Assembly (NCBI RefSeq): GCF_009295825.1
Contig: NZ_WHKF01000001.1
Coordinates: forward strand, 275,088 to 339,087
DNA length: 64,000 nt
Direction: 5' to 3'
Source: Marinifilum sp. N1E240
GTDB taxonomy: Bacteria > Bacteroidota > Bacteroidia > Bacteroidales > Marinifilaceae
Numbering within the stretch: position 1 is the stretch's first letter; each line of letters starts with the position of its first letter. Under the pieces are notes generated by a model, which did no database searches, was not told the origin of the DNA, and saw only the letters and a list, made by a program, of their open reading frames with translations. This document shows, in pieces, positions 1 through 7,977 of this stretch. The position numbers were made by a program, and so were the translations under genes.

Positions 1-1
1 T

Positions 2-916
2 CTTCACTACTGTAGTGGTGGACGTTGGCCGGTTGTAATGATGAATGCGAACCGCTCGGTTGCACTGCCATGGAGTATCTATGGTGATCAGCGTGACTCA
101 TTATCTCTATTGGATTCAGGTTGGATTCAGGTATACGTTGAAGATGCACAGGAAGCATTGGATATGATCATTCAGGCATATAAAATTGCGGAGCACAAAG
201 ATGTATTGACTCCAATGATGGTGAATTTGGATGGTTTTATCCTAACTCACACTTATGAGTTGGTAGACATTCCAGAGCAGGAAATGGTAGATGAGTTCTT
301 ACCTTCTTTCCAAACACCTAATAAAATGTCGTTCGAGGAGCCAAAAAATTTAGGTTTCAGTTCTCGTCCTGATGATAACACAGAATTCAAATATCAGCAG
401 AATGAAGCGATGTTCAATTCTATTGATGTGATCCACAAAACAGATGAGGATTTTGCTGATATGTTCGGTAGAAAATATCACGGTATGGTGGAAGAATACA
501 TGTGCGAGGATGCTGATGTTGTTTTGGTTGCTTTGGGTAGTGTTTGCGGTACCGTTCGTGTTGTGGTAGATAAAATGCGTGCAGAAGGTAAAAAAGTTGG
601 ATTGTTAAAAATCCGATACATGCGTCCATTCCCGGTTGAGGAAGTGAAAGACTTGGCAAAGCGAGTGAAGGCAATTGGTGTTATTGATAAAGATATCTCT
701 TTCGGATACGAAGGAACAGTTTATACCAATGTAAACTCAGCCATTTCGCAGATTGACAAATATGTGTACAAGAGCAATTTCGTTGGCGGATTAGGTGGTC
801 GCGATATCACCAAAGACGAAATTGAAGACATGTATAACAAGTTATTTGCAGGACTTGAAAACAAGAGTGAAGAGACAGTAGAATTTTTCAGCTTAAATGT
901 AGAAGGCAATGACTAA
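2..916 (+). CDS. porA: 2-oxoacid:ferredoxin oxidoreductase alpha subunit (PorA-like), 5'-truncated
   Basis: Alpha subunit of a pyruvate/ketoacid:ferredoxin oxidoreductase, the cytoplasmic enzyme that oxidatively decarboxylates a 2-oxoacid to acyl-CoA and reduces ferredoxin. The frame is open from the first complete codon, before the ATG at 38, and reads ...GGRWPVVMMNANR, so the gene begins outside the window. About 304 residues are present. The family usually has nearly 400, so the N-terminal part of the pyrimidine-binding domain is missing. Family features seen are the ANR...GDQRDS stretch, DSGWIQVYVED, the domain III segment GMVEEYMCEDADVVLVALGS, and the late LKIRYMRPFPVEE. The last codons overlap porB by 8 bp, which indicates translational coupling. 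Whether pyruvate or a branched ketoacid is the substrate cannot be told from this fragment. Confidence 0.9.
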   Translation, partial: LHYCSGGRWPVVMMNANRSVALPWSIYGDQRDSLSLLDSGWIQVYVEDAQEALDMIIQAYKIAEHKDVLTPMMVNLDGFILTHTYELVDIPEQEMVDEFLPSFQTPNKMSFEEPKNLGFSSRPDDNTEFKYQQNEAMFNSIDVIHKTDEDFADMFGRKYHGMVEEYMCEDADVVLVALGSVCGTVRVVVDKMRAEGKKVGLLKIRYMRPFPVEEVKDLAKRVKAIGVIDKDISFGYEGTVYTNVNSAISQIDKYVYKSNFVGGLGGRDITKDEIEDMYNKLFAGLENKSEETVEFFSLNVEGND

Positions 917-1817
917 AGTATTAGATATCCCAAAAGTGAATGCGAAAAACATGACAGAGAAGGAATTTTTCTATGGTCATAAAGCATGTGCCGGATGTGG
1001 TGGTAGTATCGCTGTTCGTTTGGCTTTAAAAGTATTGGGCGAGCGCACTTATACCGCTTTACCAGCAGGTTGTATGTCGGCAGTAGGATTCATTTATCCA
1101 CAAATGGCATTCAATTCAAATGCAATTATTACAACTTTTCCAGGTTCGGCAAGTATGGCAGCAGGTATTGCAGCTGGAGCCAAAGCTTTGGGACAAAAAG
1201 ATTTTAAAACTGTAGTGTTTGCTGGTGACGGTGGAACTGCTGATATCGGATTCCAGGCTTTATCAGGAATGATCGATCGTAACGATGATGTTTTGTATAT
1301 CTGTTACGATAATGAAGCTTATATGAATACCGGTATTCAGAAGAGTGGTTTGACTCCTTACGGAACCAAGACTACGACTACGCCAGCAGGTAAAAATATC
1401 CCGGGAACGGTTACTCACAAGAAGAACTTGTTTGAGATTATTGCAGCTCATGATATCGCTTATGCTGCAACAGCTAGTATTGGTTATCCTCAGGATTTCT
1501 TGAATAAAGTAAACAAAGCGAAGCACATTAAAGGGGCAACTTTTATTCATGTGTATGCATCTTGTCCAACAGGATGGGGAACTCCAACTGAAACATCGGT
1601 AGAGATTGCGAAGGATGCTGTTGATGCAGGTTTGATTTTCCTTGCTGAATATGAGGATGGAGAGTATAGATTGAATCGTAATCCAAAGGAATTCAAATCG
1701 GTTACAGAATACCTGAAGAAACAAGGTCGTTTCAAGCACATGAGCGAAGCAGATATTGATTGCGTGATTGAAAATCGCGACAAGAAATGGTCTCGCATGC
1801 GTAAACAATGGTTATAA
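909..1817 (+). CDS. porB: 2-oxoacid:ferredoxin oxidoreductase beta subunit (PorB-like), TPP-binding
   Basis: Thiamine-pyrophosphate-binding beta subunit that pairs with the overlapping porA; 302 residues, a normal length. The TPP/Mg motif is visible as GDGGTADIG at residues 106-114, followed by DNEAYMNTGIQKSG from residue 134. Cys27, Cys30 and Cys55, plus the Cys in the later ASCPTGWG, match the [4Fe-4S] ligands of PorB-type subunits. No ferredoxin domain is present, so the gamma/delta functions must lie upstream of the window or be free ferredoxin. An aminotransferase follows after 81 bp. Transamination followed by ketoacid oxidation would be a sensible amino-acid degradation route, but that link is inferred from position only. 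Confidence 0.93.
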   Translation: MTKVLDIPKVNAKNMTEKEFFYGHKACAGCGGSIAVRLALKVLGERTYTALPAGCMSAVGFIYPQMAFNSNAIITTFPGSASMAAGIAAGAKALGQKDFKTVVFAGDGGTADIGFQALSGMIDRNDDVLYICYDNEAYMNTGIQKSGLTPYGTKTTTTPAGKNIPGTVTHKKNLFEIIAAHDIAYAATASIGYPQDFLNKVNKAKHIKGATFIHVYASCPTGWGTPTETSVEIAKDAVDAGLIFLAEYEDGEYRLNRNPKEFKSVTEYLKKQGRFKHMSEADIDCVIENRDKKWSRMRKQWL

Positions 1818-1825
1818 AAAATACC

Positions 1826-1852
1826 GTAGGGACACGCCACGGCGTGTCCTAA
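1826..1852. repeat. Short palindromic repeat (GTAGGGACACGCC type), copy 1
   Basis: Near-perfect palindrome 9 bp after the porB stop: GGACACGCC at 1830-1838 pairs with GGCGTGTCC at 1841-1849 across a 2-nt centre, with the outer TAG/CTA extending it. It belongs to the same style as the elements at 6693-6720, 7906-7933 and 7951-7974. It may also serve as a 3'-end hairpin for porAB, although no T-run follows. It resembles REP/mini-palindrome families dispersed in Bacteroidota genomes; that assignment is from memory. Confidence 0.75.
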
Positions 1853-1898
1853 ATAATATACCCAAACAACAAACAACAAACAATAAACAAAAACAATC

Positions 1899-3116
1899 AT
1901 GATCAGCGATTTAAAAGGAACTTTTTCCCAAATCAGCAATAATAATAAACGATCAGCAATTCGTGAAATTTTGAAATTGACTCAAAACCCTGAGATCATT
2001 TCATTTGCCGGTGGACTGCCAGCTCCAGAATCATTTCCTGTAGATGCTTTGGATAGCATTGTTTCGGATATGTTGCGAGAAGAAGGTGCTGCAGTATTAC
2101 AGTACGATGCAACCGAAGGGGTTACAGAGTTGAGAGAATTGCTTGTAAAAAAGTATCAGAACGAAGGTGTTCAATGTTCTTTGGATAATATGATTGTAAC
2201 AACAGGATCTCAACAAGGTCTTGACCTGGTAGGTAAAGTTTTTGTGAATCAGGGTGATGTTGTGATTTGTGGTTTACCTTCGTACCTAGGCGGTATTAGT
2301 GCTTTTCAGGCTTATGGAGCTAAAATGGAAGGTGTGCCAATGGATGAGCAGGGAATGAGTGCTGAGCTATTGGAAGCGAAGTTGATTGAATTGGCTGAAG
2401 AAGGAATCAAACCAAAGTTCATTTATGTAATTCCAGATTTTCAAAATCCAACAGGTATTACCATGCCTGAATCTCGTCGATTAGAGATTATCGCATTGGC
2501 TCACAAATATGATGTGCTGATTGTTGAGGATTGTCCGTACAGAGAAGTACGTTTTGATGGTGAGCCTCAACGTATGATGTACGATTTGGATAATGATGAT
2601 CATGTAATCACCTTGGGAACTTTCTCGAAGATTTTTGCTCCAGGATTCCGTATTGGATGGATTTTAGGTCCTAAAGATGTGAATGAAAAGATTGTTGTTG
2701 CCAAACAATCGGCTGATTTGTGTACGCCAACTTTTGTTCAGAAAATCGCCATTCGTTATATGAATTCAGGTGTTTTTGAATCGAACTTGCAAAAGACTAT
2801 CGATTTATATCACCAGCGAAGAGATGTGATGTTGGCTGAGATGGAGAAGTGCATGCCTGATTGCGTGAAATGGACTCGTCCTGAAGGAGGAATGTTCCTA
2901 TTCATCACCTTACCGGAACATATGGATGCATTGGAATTGTTCCACAAAGCAATTGAGAAGAAGGTGGCTTTCGTTACCGGAAATGTATTCTACTGCGATG
3001 GTGGTGGAACCAACACAATTCGCTTGAATTTCTCATACGTAAACAACGAAAAAGCAATCGCTGGTATTCAACGATTAGCTGAGATCATTGAAGCTGAAGT
3101 AATGGCAGAGGCTTAA
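1899..3116 (+). CDS. PLP-dependent aminotransferase, class I/II (2-aminoadipate/LysN-like)
   Basis: Fold-type I aminotransferase of 405 residues, predicted cytoplasmic. The Schiff-base lysine is Lys244 in GTFSKIFAPGFRIGW. Upstream are VIPDFQNPTG (the conserved N-P substrate/PLP contact) and the Asp/Tyr region VEDCPYREVRF, and the carboxylate-binding Arg is in NTIRLNFSYV near the C-terminus. The pattern fits the group that includes 2-aminoadipate aminotransferase (LysN) and broad-range aromatic/branched-chain enzymes. There is no GntR helix-turn-helix domain, so it is not a MocR regulator. It lies directly after porAB, suggesting it supplies 2-oxoacids to that enzyme. The exact substrate cannot be read from sequence. 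Confidence 0.88.
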   Translation: MISDLKGTFSQISNNNKRSAIREILKLTQNPEIISFAGGLPAPESFPVDALDSIVSDMLREEGAAVLQYDATEGVTELRELLVKKYQNEGVQCSLDNMIVTTGSQQGLDLVGKVFVNQGDVVICGLPSYLGGISAFQAYGAKMEGVPMDEQGMSAELLEAKLIELAEEGIKPKFIYVIPDFQNPTGITMPESRRLEIIALAHKYDVLIVEDCPYREVRFDGEPQRMMYDLDNDDHVITLGTFSKIFAPGFRIGWILGPKDVNEKIVVAKQSADLCTPTFVQKIAIRYMNSGVFESNLQKTIDLYHQRRDVMLAEMEKCMPDCVKWTRPEGGMFLFITLPEHMDALELFHKAIEKKVAFVTGNVFYCDGGGTNTIRLNFSYVNNEKAIAGIQRLAEIIEAEVMAEA

Positions 3117-3191
3117 AAATACATAGCTAAAGCAGGGGATAAAAGATATGTAAATCATTTAATTATTAATATGAATGTTTTTCATCCTTTG

Positions 3192-3211
3192 CCTCGGGTT
3201 TTAAACCGAGG
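3192..3211. repeat. Small palindrome CCTCGG-loop-CCGAGG
   Basis: CCTCGG at 3192-3197 and CCGAGG at 3206-3211 enclose GTTTTAAA, itself partly self-complementary, giving a compact hairpin 75 bp after the aminotransferase stop. No T-run follows. A second, terminator-like hairpin comes 25 bp later, so this one may be a separate repeat element. It has a different sequence from the GTAGGGAC-type palindromes nearby. Confidence 0.5.
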
Positions 3212-3234
3212 ATATTAAAAGAATAAAATTTATT

Positions 3235-3284
3235 GAGGGAGCGCGTACATGATTTTGCTTATGTATTCACTCCCTTTTGTTTTT
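3235..3284 (+). terminator. Terminator-like hairpin after the aminotransferase
   Basis: GGGAG at 3237-3241 pairs with CTCCC at 3270-3274, and inside it GTACAT at 3245-3250 pairs with ATGTAT at 3261-3266. The stem is followed by a TTTTGTTTTTTTTT tract. This fits rho-independent termination of the porAB-aminotransferase transcript before the molybdoenzyme operon. Confidence 0.65.
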
Positions 3285-3321
3285 TTTTGAGTAATTTTTC
3301 CAAAAATTTACCCAACCAATC

Positions 3322-5346
3322 ATGAAGGAATTCTCAACAGCTTGTCCGCGTAACTGCTACAGTACTTGTAGTATTAAAGTACGATTAGAAGATGACAAAG
3401 TAATTGGAATTGATCCACATTCCGAAAATAGAGCAACACCTGAAGGTCCTTGTATTAAAGGTTTGGCTTATGTGGAGCGTGCCAATTCTAAGGATAGAAT
3501 TTTGCATCCATTAAAGAGAATATCAGAAGGGAATTATGAGCGGATTTCCTGGGAGGAAGCTTTGGTTACAATTGTTGAAAAACTGAATTTCTGCAAGGAA
3601 AACTACGGTGTACATTCTGTTTTGTTCTTTGCAGCAAGCGGTATGTCGGGTTTATTGAATGGTGTTAGTTCAAACTTCTGGAAACTATTTGGTGGAGCAA
3701 CCACGACTTACGGGAATCTTTGTTGGCCTGCGGGTTTGGAGGCAACACGTTTGACCTTAGGAGCAAACAAACACAATGCTCCCTGGGATTTGGAGAATGC
3801 AAAGCTGATATTGCTGTGGGGAAAGAATCCAGCTGAGACCAATATTCAGGAGATGATTCCTTTGGAAAAAGCACAGGAAAAAGGAGCAAAACTATTGGTG
3901 ATTGACCCACGAAGAACACCTTCTAGTGAGCGAGCCAATTCTCTGTTTCAGATTAAATCGGGAACCGATGGAGCTCTGGCATTAGGTATTGCTCGAGAAT
4001 TGATTCAAAATGATTGGATTGATAAGGAATATATAGAAAATTATGTAATCGGCTTTGAGCAATTCAAAGAGCGAGTTGAAGAGTACAGCTTAGATAAAGT
4101 ATCAGATATTTGTAGAATTTCGGTTGATGCCATTAAAGATTTGGCTAAACAAATTGGAACAACCGATGGGATGACTTTGATTCCGGGATATGGTTTGCAA
4201 CGATATGAAAATGGTGGACAGACCACACGTTGTATTCTTGCACTATCGGTGATTACAGGAAATATTGGGAAACCAGGTGCTTGTTTTCATTATGCAAATC
4301 TTCAAAGCTACGTGTTCGACGATTTGAAAGAGCCGGAATCTTATTTCCCGGGATGCGAACATCCAAGTTTCAGAAGAAAAATATCGGTTGCCAAACTGGG
4401 TGAAGATTTGTTGAATATTAAAGATCCGGAAGTAAAATTTATTTGGGTAGAGAGAGGAAATCCATTATCACAAAATCCAGATACCAATAAGATTAGAAAG
4501 GCGTTTCGAAAAGCAGATTTTAGAGTGGTTGTGGATCAGTTCATGACAGATACAACATTGGAAGCAGATATTATTCTACCAGCTAAGAATATGTTTGAGC
4601 AATCGGATATCATTGGTTCGTATTGGAATCCTTATGTACAGCTAAAGCAAAAAGTAATGGAACCTGCTGGTGAAGTTAAGCCTGAGACGGAGATCTATTA
4701 TCTATTGGCAAAGAGAATGGGATTCACCAATGAGGAGATCAAAGATAACATACCCGAACCTACAGATGAGGCAATAGAAGAATACTTGAATGGATTTTTG
4801 AAAGATTTTCCAGAATTGAGTTTGGAGAAATTGAAACAAGGACCGAAACTGGCAAACTCATTTGAAGAAATTCCATTTTCAGATCATAAATTTCCTACAT
4901 CATCAGGCAAAATAGAACTGTACAACGAACAAGCAAAAGAAATGTGGGGAGTTGATGCCTTACCGGATTATGTGCCATTGTCTGAGCAAAACGAGTTTTC
5001 TTTGCAGTTGATCTCACCCAATTCGAAGAACAGAATTCATTCACAGTTTGGGAATTTGAATGTGATTAAGCAATTTGAACCCGAAGCATATCTTTTTGTA
5101 CATCCATTGGATGCTGAAGATAAAACAATGAAGAATGGTGAAAAAGTGGTGATTTACAATCATCAGGGAAGAGCTGAGGTAAAACTACAATACGATTTGG
5201 GATTGCGAAGAGGGAATGTAGTATTGACTAATGGTCATCAATCACATCTGGGAGCTGCGCCAAACTTGTTTACCAAAGGATGCGAAACAGATATGGGACA
5301 CGGAACCGCCTTTCACAATACTTGGGTTGACATTAAAAAGCTGTAA
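3322..5346 (+). CDS. Molybdopterin oxidoreductase catalytic subunit (DMSO reductase superfamily), no Tat signal
   Basis: Catalytic subunit of a bis-molybdopterin guanine dinucleotide (Mo or W) enzyme, 674 residues. Cys8, Cys12, Cys16 and Cys44 form the N-terminal [4Fe-4S] motif. The central part has LILLWGKNPAETN and LLVIDPRRTPSSERA (cofactor-binding Rossmann segments), and the C-terminal barrel domain starts near residue 560 (SPNSKNRIHSQFGN). Cys134 in YGNLCWPAG sits where Cys or Sec metal ligands occur in formate dehydrogenase and acetylene hydratase; it is my candidate ligand. The protein begins directly at the FeS motif, with no twin-arginine signal, so it should stay in the cytoplasm. 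The next gene, 2 bp away, is its fused FeS/membrane partner. The substrate is unknown; DMSO, polysulfide, thiosulfate or another acceptor are all possible. Confidence 0.88.
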   Translation: MKEFSTACPRNCYSTCSIKVRLEDDKVIGIDPHSENRATPEGPCIKGLAYVERANSKDRILHPLKRISEGNYERISWEEALVTIVEKLNFCKENYGVHSVLFFAASGMSGLLNGVSSNFWKLFGGATTTYGNLCWPAGLEATRLTLGANKHNAPWDLENAKLILLWGKNPAETNIQEMIPLEKAQEKGAKLLVIDPRRTPSSERANSLFQIKSGTDGALALGIARELIQNDWIDKEYIENYVIGFEQFKERVEEYSLDKVSDICRISVDAIKDLAKQIGTTDGMTLIPGYGLQRYENGGQTTRCILALSVITGNIGKPGACFHYANLQSYVFDDLKEPESYFPGCEHPSFRRKISVAKLGEDLLNIKDPEVKFIWVERGNPLSQNPDTNKIRKAFRKADFRVVVDQFMTDTTLEADIILPAKNMFEQSDIIGSYWNPYVQLKQKVMEPAGEVKPETEIYYLLAKRMGFTNEEIKDNIPEPTDEAIEEYLNGFLKDFPELSLEKLKQGPKLANSFEEIPFSDHKFPTSSGKIELYNEQAKEMWGVDALPDYVPLSEQNEFSLQLISPNSKNRIHSQFGNLNVIKQFEPEAYLFVHPLDAEDKTMKNGEKVVIYNHQGRAEVKLQYDLGLRRGNVVLTNGHQSHLGAAPNLFTKGCETDMGHGTAFHNTWVDIKKL

Positions 5347-5348
5347 TC

Positions 5349-6674
5349 ATGGAAAAGAACTCATTCATATTCAACACCAACAGATGCGTTGGCTGTAATG
5401 CTTGCGCAGCAGGTTGCAGCATTGAAAATGGTACTGATTTAATGATCAATTGGCGCGAGGTAAACACCGGAAACAAAATTAAACATCCAGGATTGCCAGT
5501 CTTTCATTTCTCATTGGCTTGTAATCATTGTGAGGATGCTCCTTGCATGAAACATTGCCCTGCTTTGGCTTACACTCGTGATGAAAAAACGGGAGCTATC
5601 ATCCATCATGCCGAGGCTTGCATCGGATGCACCTATTGTACCTGGGCGTGTCCTTACGATGCACCAAAGTTTAATCCTGCAACGAATATTGTAGAGAAAT
5701 GTAATTTTTGTGTCGATAGAATATCTGATGGGAAAAAGCCAGCTTGTGTTGAAGCCTGTCCGGTAGGAGCATTGGATTTTGGACAATTGATCTTGAGTGA
5801 TCAGGATAGAGTTACACCCGGTTTTGTGGATATGGGAATCAAACCATCCATTCAATTGATTCCTTTACGGGAAGAAAATACTGCACCCAAAATTGAGAAT
5901 ACGGACCAGATAGATATTGATGAGAAAAAGATAGAGGAGTGGTCACCTAAGCCAAAAGATAAGGTAGCACTGGATAAAGAGTGGACATTAGTTTTGTTTA
6001 CATTGGCAGTTGCCGGATTGGTAAGCTGGCAGGCGGCATATTTAATGGGAGCCATAGAAATGAAATTGATTCCTTTTGCCATAGTATCTGTTATATCCAT
6101 TGCATTAACATCACTTCATATTGGAAAAAAGCTGCGAATGTGGCGATTCATTCTTAATCTAAAAGGCTCCTGGTTAAGTCGAGAAATATTTTCTTTTTCT
6201 GTTTTCCTAGGATGTACAGGGTTGCAGTTGATTACCGAAAATCAGCTATTTGGCTATGTAGCTTTGGCTTTTGGAATCTTTAGCTTGATCTCTGTTGATA
6301 TGGTTTACAAATTATTGCAGCGAAAAGATGGTATTCCAGTGCATTCAGGAATGGTAAGTCTTACAGGAATTTTGTTTTTTGTTTGGCTGATCGAAGTCCC
6401 AATTGTTATCGAACTAATAATTATATTAAAAGGAAGTTTATACATTGCGAGGAAAGTATCATTACGACAATTAAGAGTGAACTATTTTCCTGCTCTTTCG
6501 TTGGTAAGAATCCTCTGTTTATTACTTCCATATATTTTATTGGATATGCAATGGGAATTGAGCTTGCCAATTTCCTTAGCAATTATATATGCAGGAGAAT
6601 TAATCGATAGGGCAGAATTTTATTATGAATCGGATGTGATTACACCAGAGAAACAGTTACGAATTACGAATTAA
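5349..6674 (+). CDS. Fused DmsB-type ferredoxin and DmsC-type membrane anchor subunit
   Basis: Electron-transfer partner of the preceding molybdoenzyme, 441 residues. Residues 1 to about 145 carry four cysteine quartets (CVGCNACAAGC, CNHCEDAPCMKHC, CIGCTYCTWAC, and CNFC with CVEAC), enough for four [4Fe-4S] clusters as in DmsB. After an acidic linker, residues about 212-430 form roughly seven or eight hydrophobic segments resembling the quinol-binding anchor DmsC. In enterobacteria these are two proteins; here they are one chain. Electrons would pass from menaquinol through the anchor and clusters to the catalytic subunit on the cytoplasmic face. That direction, and quinol oxidation rather than reduction, are inferred from the family. 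Confidence 0.88.
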   Translation: MEKNSFIFNTNRCVGCNACAAGCSIENGTDLMINWREVNTGNKIKHPGLPVFHFSLACNHCEDAPCMKHCPALAYTRDEKTGAIIHHAEACIGCTYCTWACPYDAPKFNPATNIVEKCNFCVDRISDGKKPACVEACPVGALDFGQLILSDQDRVTPGFVDMGIKPSIQLIPLREENTAPKIENTDQIDIDEKKIEEWSPKPKDKVALDKEWTLVLFTLAVAGLVSWQAAYLMGAIEMKLIPFAIVSVISIALTSLHIGKKLRMWRFILNLKGSWLSREIFSFSVFLGCTGLQLITENQLFGYVALAFGIFSLISVDMVYKLLQRKDGIPVHSGMVSLTGILFFVWLIEVPIVIELIIILKGSLYIARKVSLRQLRVNYFPALSLVRILCLLLPYILLDMQWELSLPISLAIIYAGELIDRAEFYYESDVITPEKQLRITN

Positions 6675-6692
6675 AATTACGATTAATAAGGA

Positions 6693-6720
6693 GTACAGAC
6701 GCAAGGCATTGCGTCTCTAC
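6693..6720. repeat. Short palindromic repeat (GTAGAGACGCAA type), copy 2
   Basis: GTAcAGACGCAA at 6693-6704 pairs with TTGCGTCTcTAC at 6709-6720 (one mismatch pair) across a 4-nt centre. It lies 19 bp after the fused FeS/anchor gene and 14 bp before the next gene. The outer GTA/TAC and overall length match copies 1 and 3, while the inner arm differs, as expected if the stem evolves by compensatory change. Confidence 0.75.
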
Positions 6721-6734
6721 CAAAAAATATTATC

Positions 6735-7901
6735 ATGAAAAAAATAAACGCTAACCACACACCGCTTTACCGTGAAGCGGGATTCAACCTAAAAGATTCA
6801 ATAACTGCAAAAGAAGCTTTTGCGGCAGAATTGGATCATCCGCACGAGCCAGAAAACTATATCTATTCTCGATACAGAAATCCAACCACAGTTGCAGTTG
6901 AGCAACAGATTATGGAATTGGAAGATTGCAAATGGGCTTTATTGGTAGAAACAGGTATGGCTGCTATCGATGTGGCAGTATCTGTTTTTCAGAAAGGAAA
7001 AGATACGCGACCATGGCTGTTCTTTCATGAGATATATGGTGGTACCAATTCGTTTATTGATACGGTTTTAATTAAGCGACGTAATTTGGATGTACACCGT
7101 TTTTATGCCAATGATGGTTTGTATGATTTCGAGGAGTTGGAACGCATGCTAAAGGAAATTCAACCTGAATTCCTGTATCTCGAAGCAGTTTCGAACCCAA
7201 TGTTGATTGTAGCGGATGTAAAGCGCATAATGGAATTGGCAAAGAAATACGACTGTAAAATTATTGTTGACAATACATTCGGAACACCATATTTGTGGAA
7301 GCCATTGCTGGATGGTGCTGATTTGGTCATCCACTCTGCAACCAAATACATGAGCGGACATGGAAATATTACAGCAGGTGTAATTTGTGGTAACGATGAG
7401 GAATTGATGAAAGAAGCCATTGAGTATCGCAAATGGGCTGGTCATTTCTTGAGTCCTGATGATGCTTACCGTTTGGGATCACAATTAAAGAGTTTCGATT
7501 TGCGCTTTAAGCAGCATTGCGATAATGCATTGGCGCTTGCAGATTACCTTCAAGAGCATCCTAAAATTGATGAGGTATTGTATCCAGGTTTGGAATCTCA
7601 TCCTACACGAAAAGAAGCTGTTGCTTTATTTGGCAACAAAGGCTTTGGCGGTATGGTCACTTTCGATATCAAAGGAGAATCGGATGAAGACAAACGTGAA
7701 AAATGCAATCGCTTTATAGCTGCCCTGGAAGAAACAATTCCACTAGTGCCAACACTTGGCGAAGTAGATACTATTCTGTTACCTGTAGAACCTGTTTGGG
7801 GAGCAAAATATCCACTACCAGGAACCATTCGTCTTTCGGTGGGAATTGAGAATATTGAAAAATTAAAAGGGTGGATTGGAAATGCTTTGGAGGAAATGTA
7901 A
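6735..7901 (+). CDS. Cys/Met metabolism PLP enzyme (cystathionine gamma-synthase / methionine gamma-lyase family)
   Basis: Trans-sulfuration family enzyme of 388 residues. The PLP lysine is Lys204 in HSATKYMSGHGN. Other family marks are SRYRNPTTVAVEQQ near the N-terminus, VDNTFGTPYLWKPLLDGAD before the lysine, and PGTIRLSVGIENIEKL at the C-terminus with the carboxylate-binding Arg. Sequence alone does not separate gamma-synthase, gamma-lyase, beta-lyase and O-acetylhomoserine sulfhydrylase. Placed behind a molybdoenzyme of the family that includes DMSO reductase, a role in organosulfur turnover is conceivable but speculative. A palindrome separates it from the upstream operon, so it may have its own promoter. 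Confidence 0.87.
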   Translation: MKKINANHTPLYREAGFNLKDSITAKEAFAAELDHPHEPENYIYSRYRNPTTVAVEQQIMELEDCKWALLVETGMAAIDVAVSVFQKGKDTRPWLFFHEIYGGTNSFIDTVLIKRRNLDVHRFYANDGLYDFEELERMLKEIQPEFLYLEAVSNPMLIVADVKRIMELAKKYDCKIIVDNTFGTPYLWKPLLDGADLVIHSATKYMSGHGNITAGVICGNDEELMKEAIEYRKWAGHFLSPDDAYRLGSQLKSFDLRFKQHCDNALALADYLQEHPKIDEVLYPGLESHPTRKEAVALFGNKGFGGMVTFDIKGESDEDKREKCNRFIAALEETIPLVPTLGEVDTILLPVEPVWGAKYPLPGTIRLSVGIENIEKLKGWIGNALEEM

Positions 7902-7905
7902 AATA

Positions 7906-7933
7906 GTAGGGTCACGACATTTCGTGACCCTAC
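7906..7933. repeat. Short palindromic repeat (GTAGGGTCACGA type), copy 3, perfect
   Basis: Perfect 12-bp inverted repeat: GTAGGGTCACGA at 7906-7917 and TCGTGACCCTAC at 7922-7933 with a CATT loop. It starts 5 bp after the Cys/Met enzyme stop, between that gene and the convergent rmuC. It could act as a 3' end for either transcript, but lacks a clear T-run. Confidence 0.8.
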
Positions 7934-7950
7934 AGAATATTATTTATGAA

Positions 7951-7974
7951 CAGACACACCATGGCATGTCCCTA
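7951..7974. repeat. Degenerate palindromic repeat, copy 4
   Basis: CAGACACACCATGGCATGTCCCTA is an imperfect version of the GGACACGCC/GGCGTGTCC element of copy 1 (GACACACC against GGCATGTC, with mismatches). It lies 17 bp after copy 3 and just before the rmuC stop codon at 7978. Its closeness to copy 3 suggests tandem insertion or a decayed pair. Confidence 0.55.
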
Positions 7975-7977
7975 CAT

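Noticed and set aside
3322-5346. Reading the molybdoenzyme as a formate dehydrogenase
   Set aside because: There is no Sec/UGA codon and no FDH-specific surroundings; the DmsB-DmsC-type partner points to a quinol-linked reductase family. Substrate left open.
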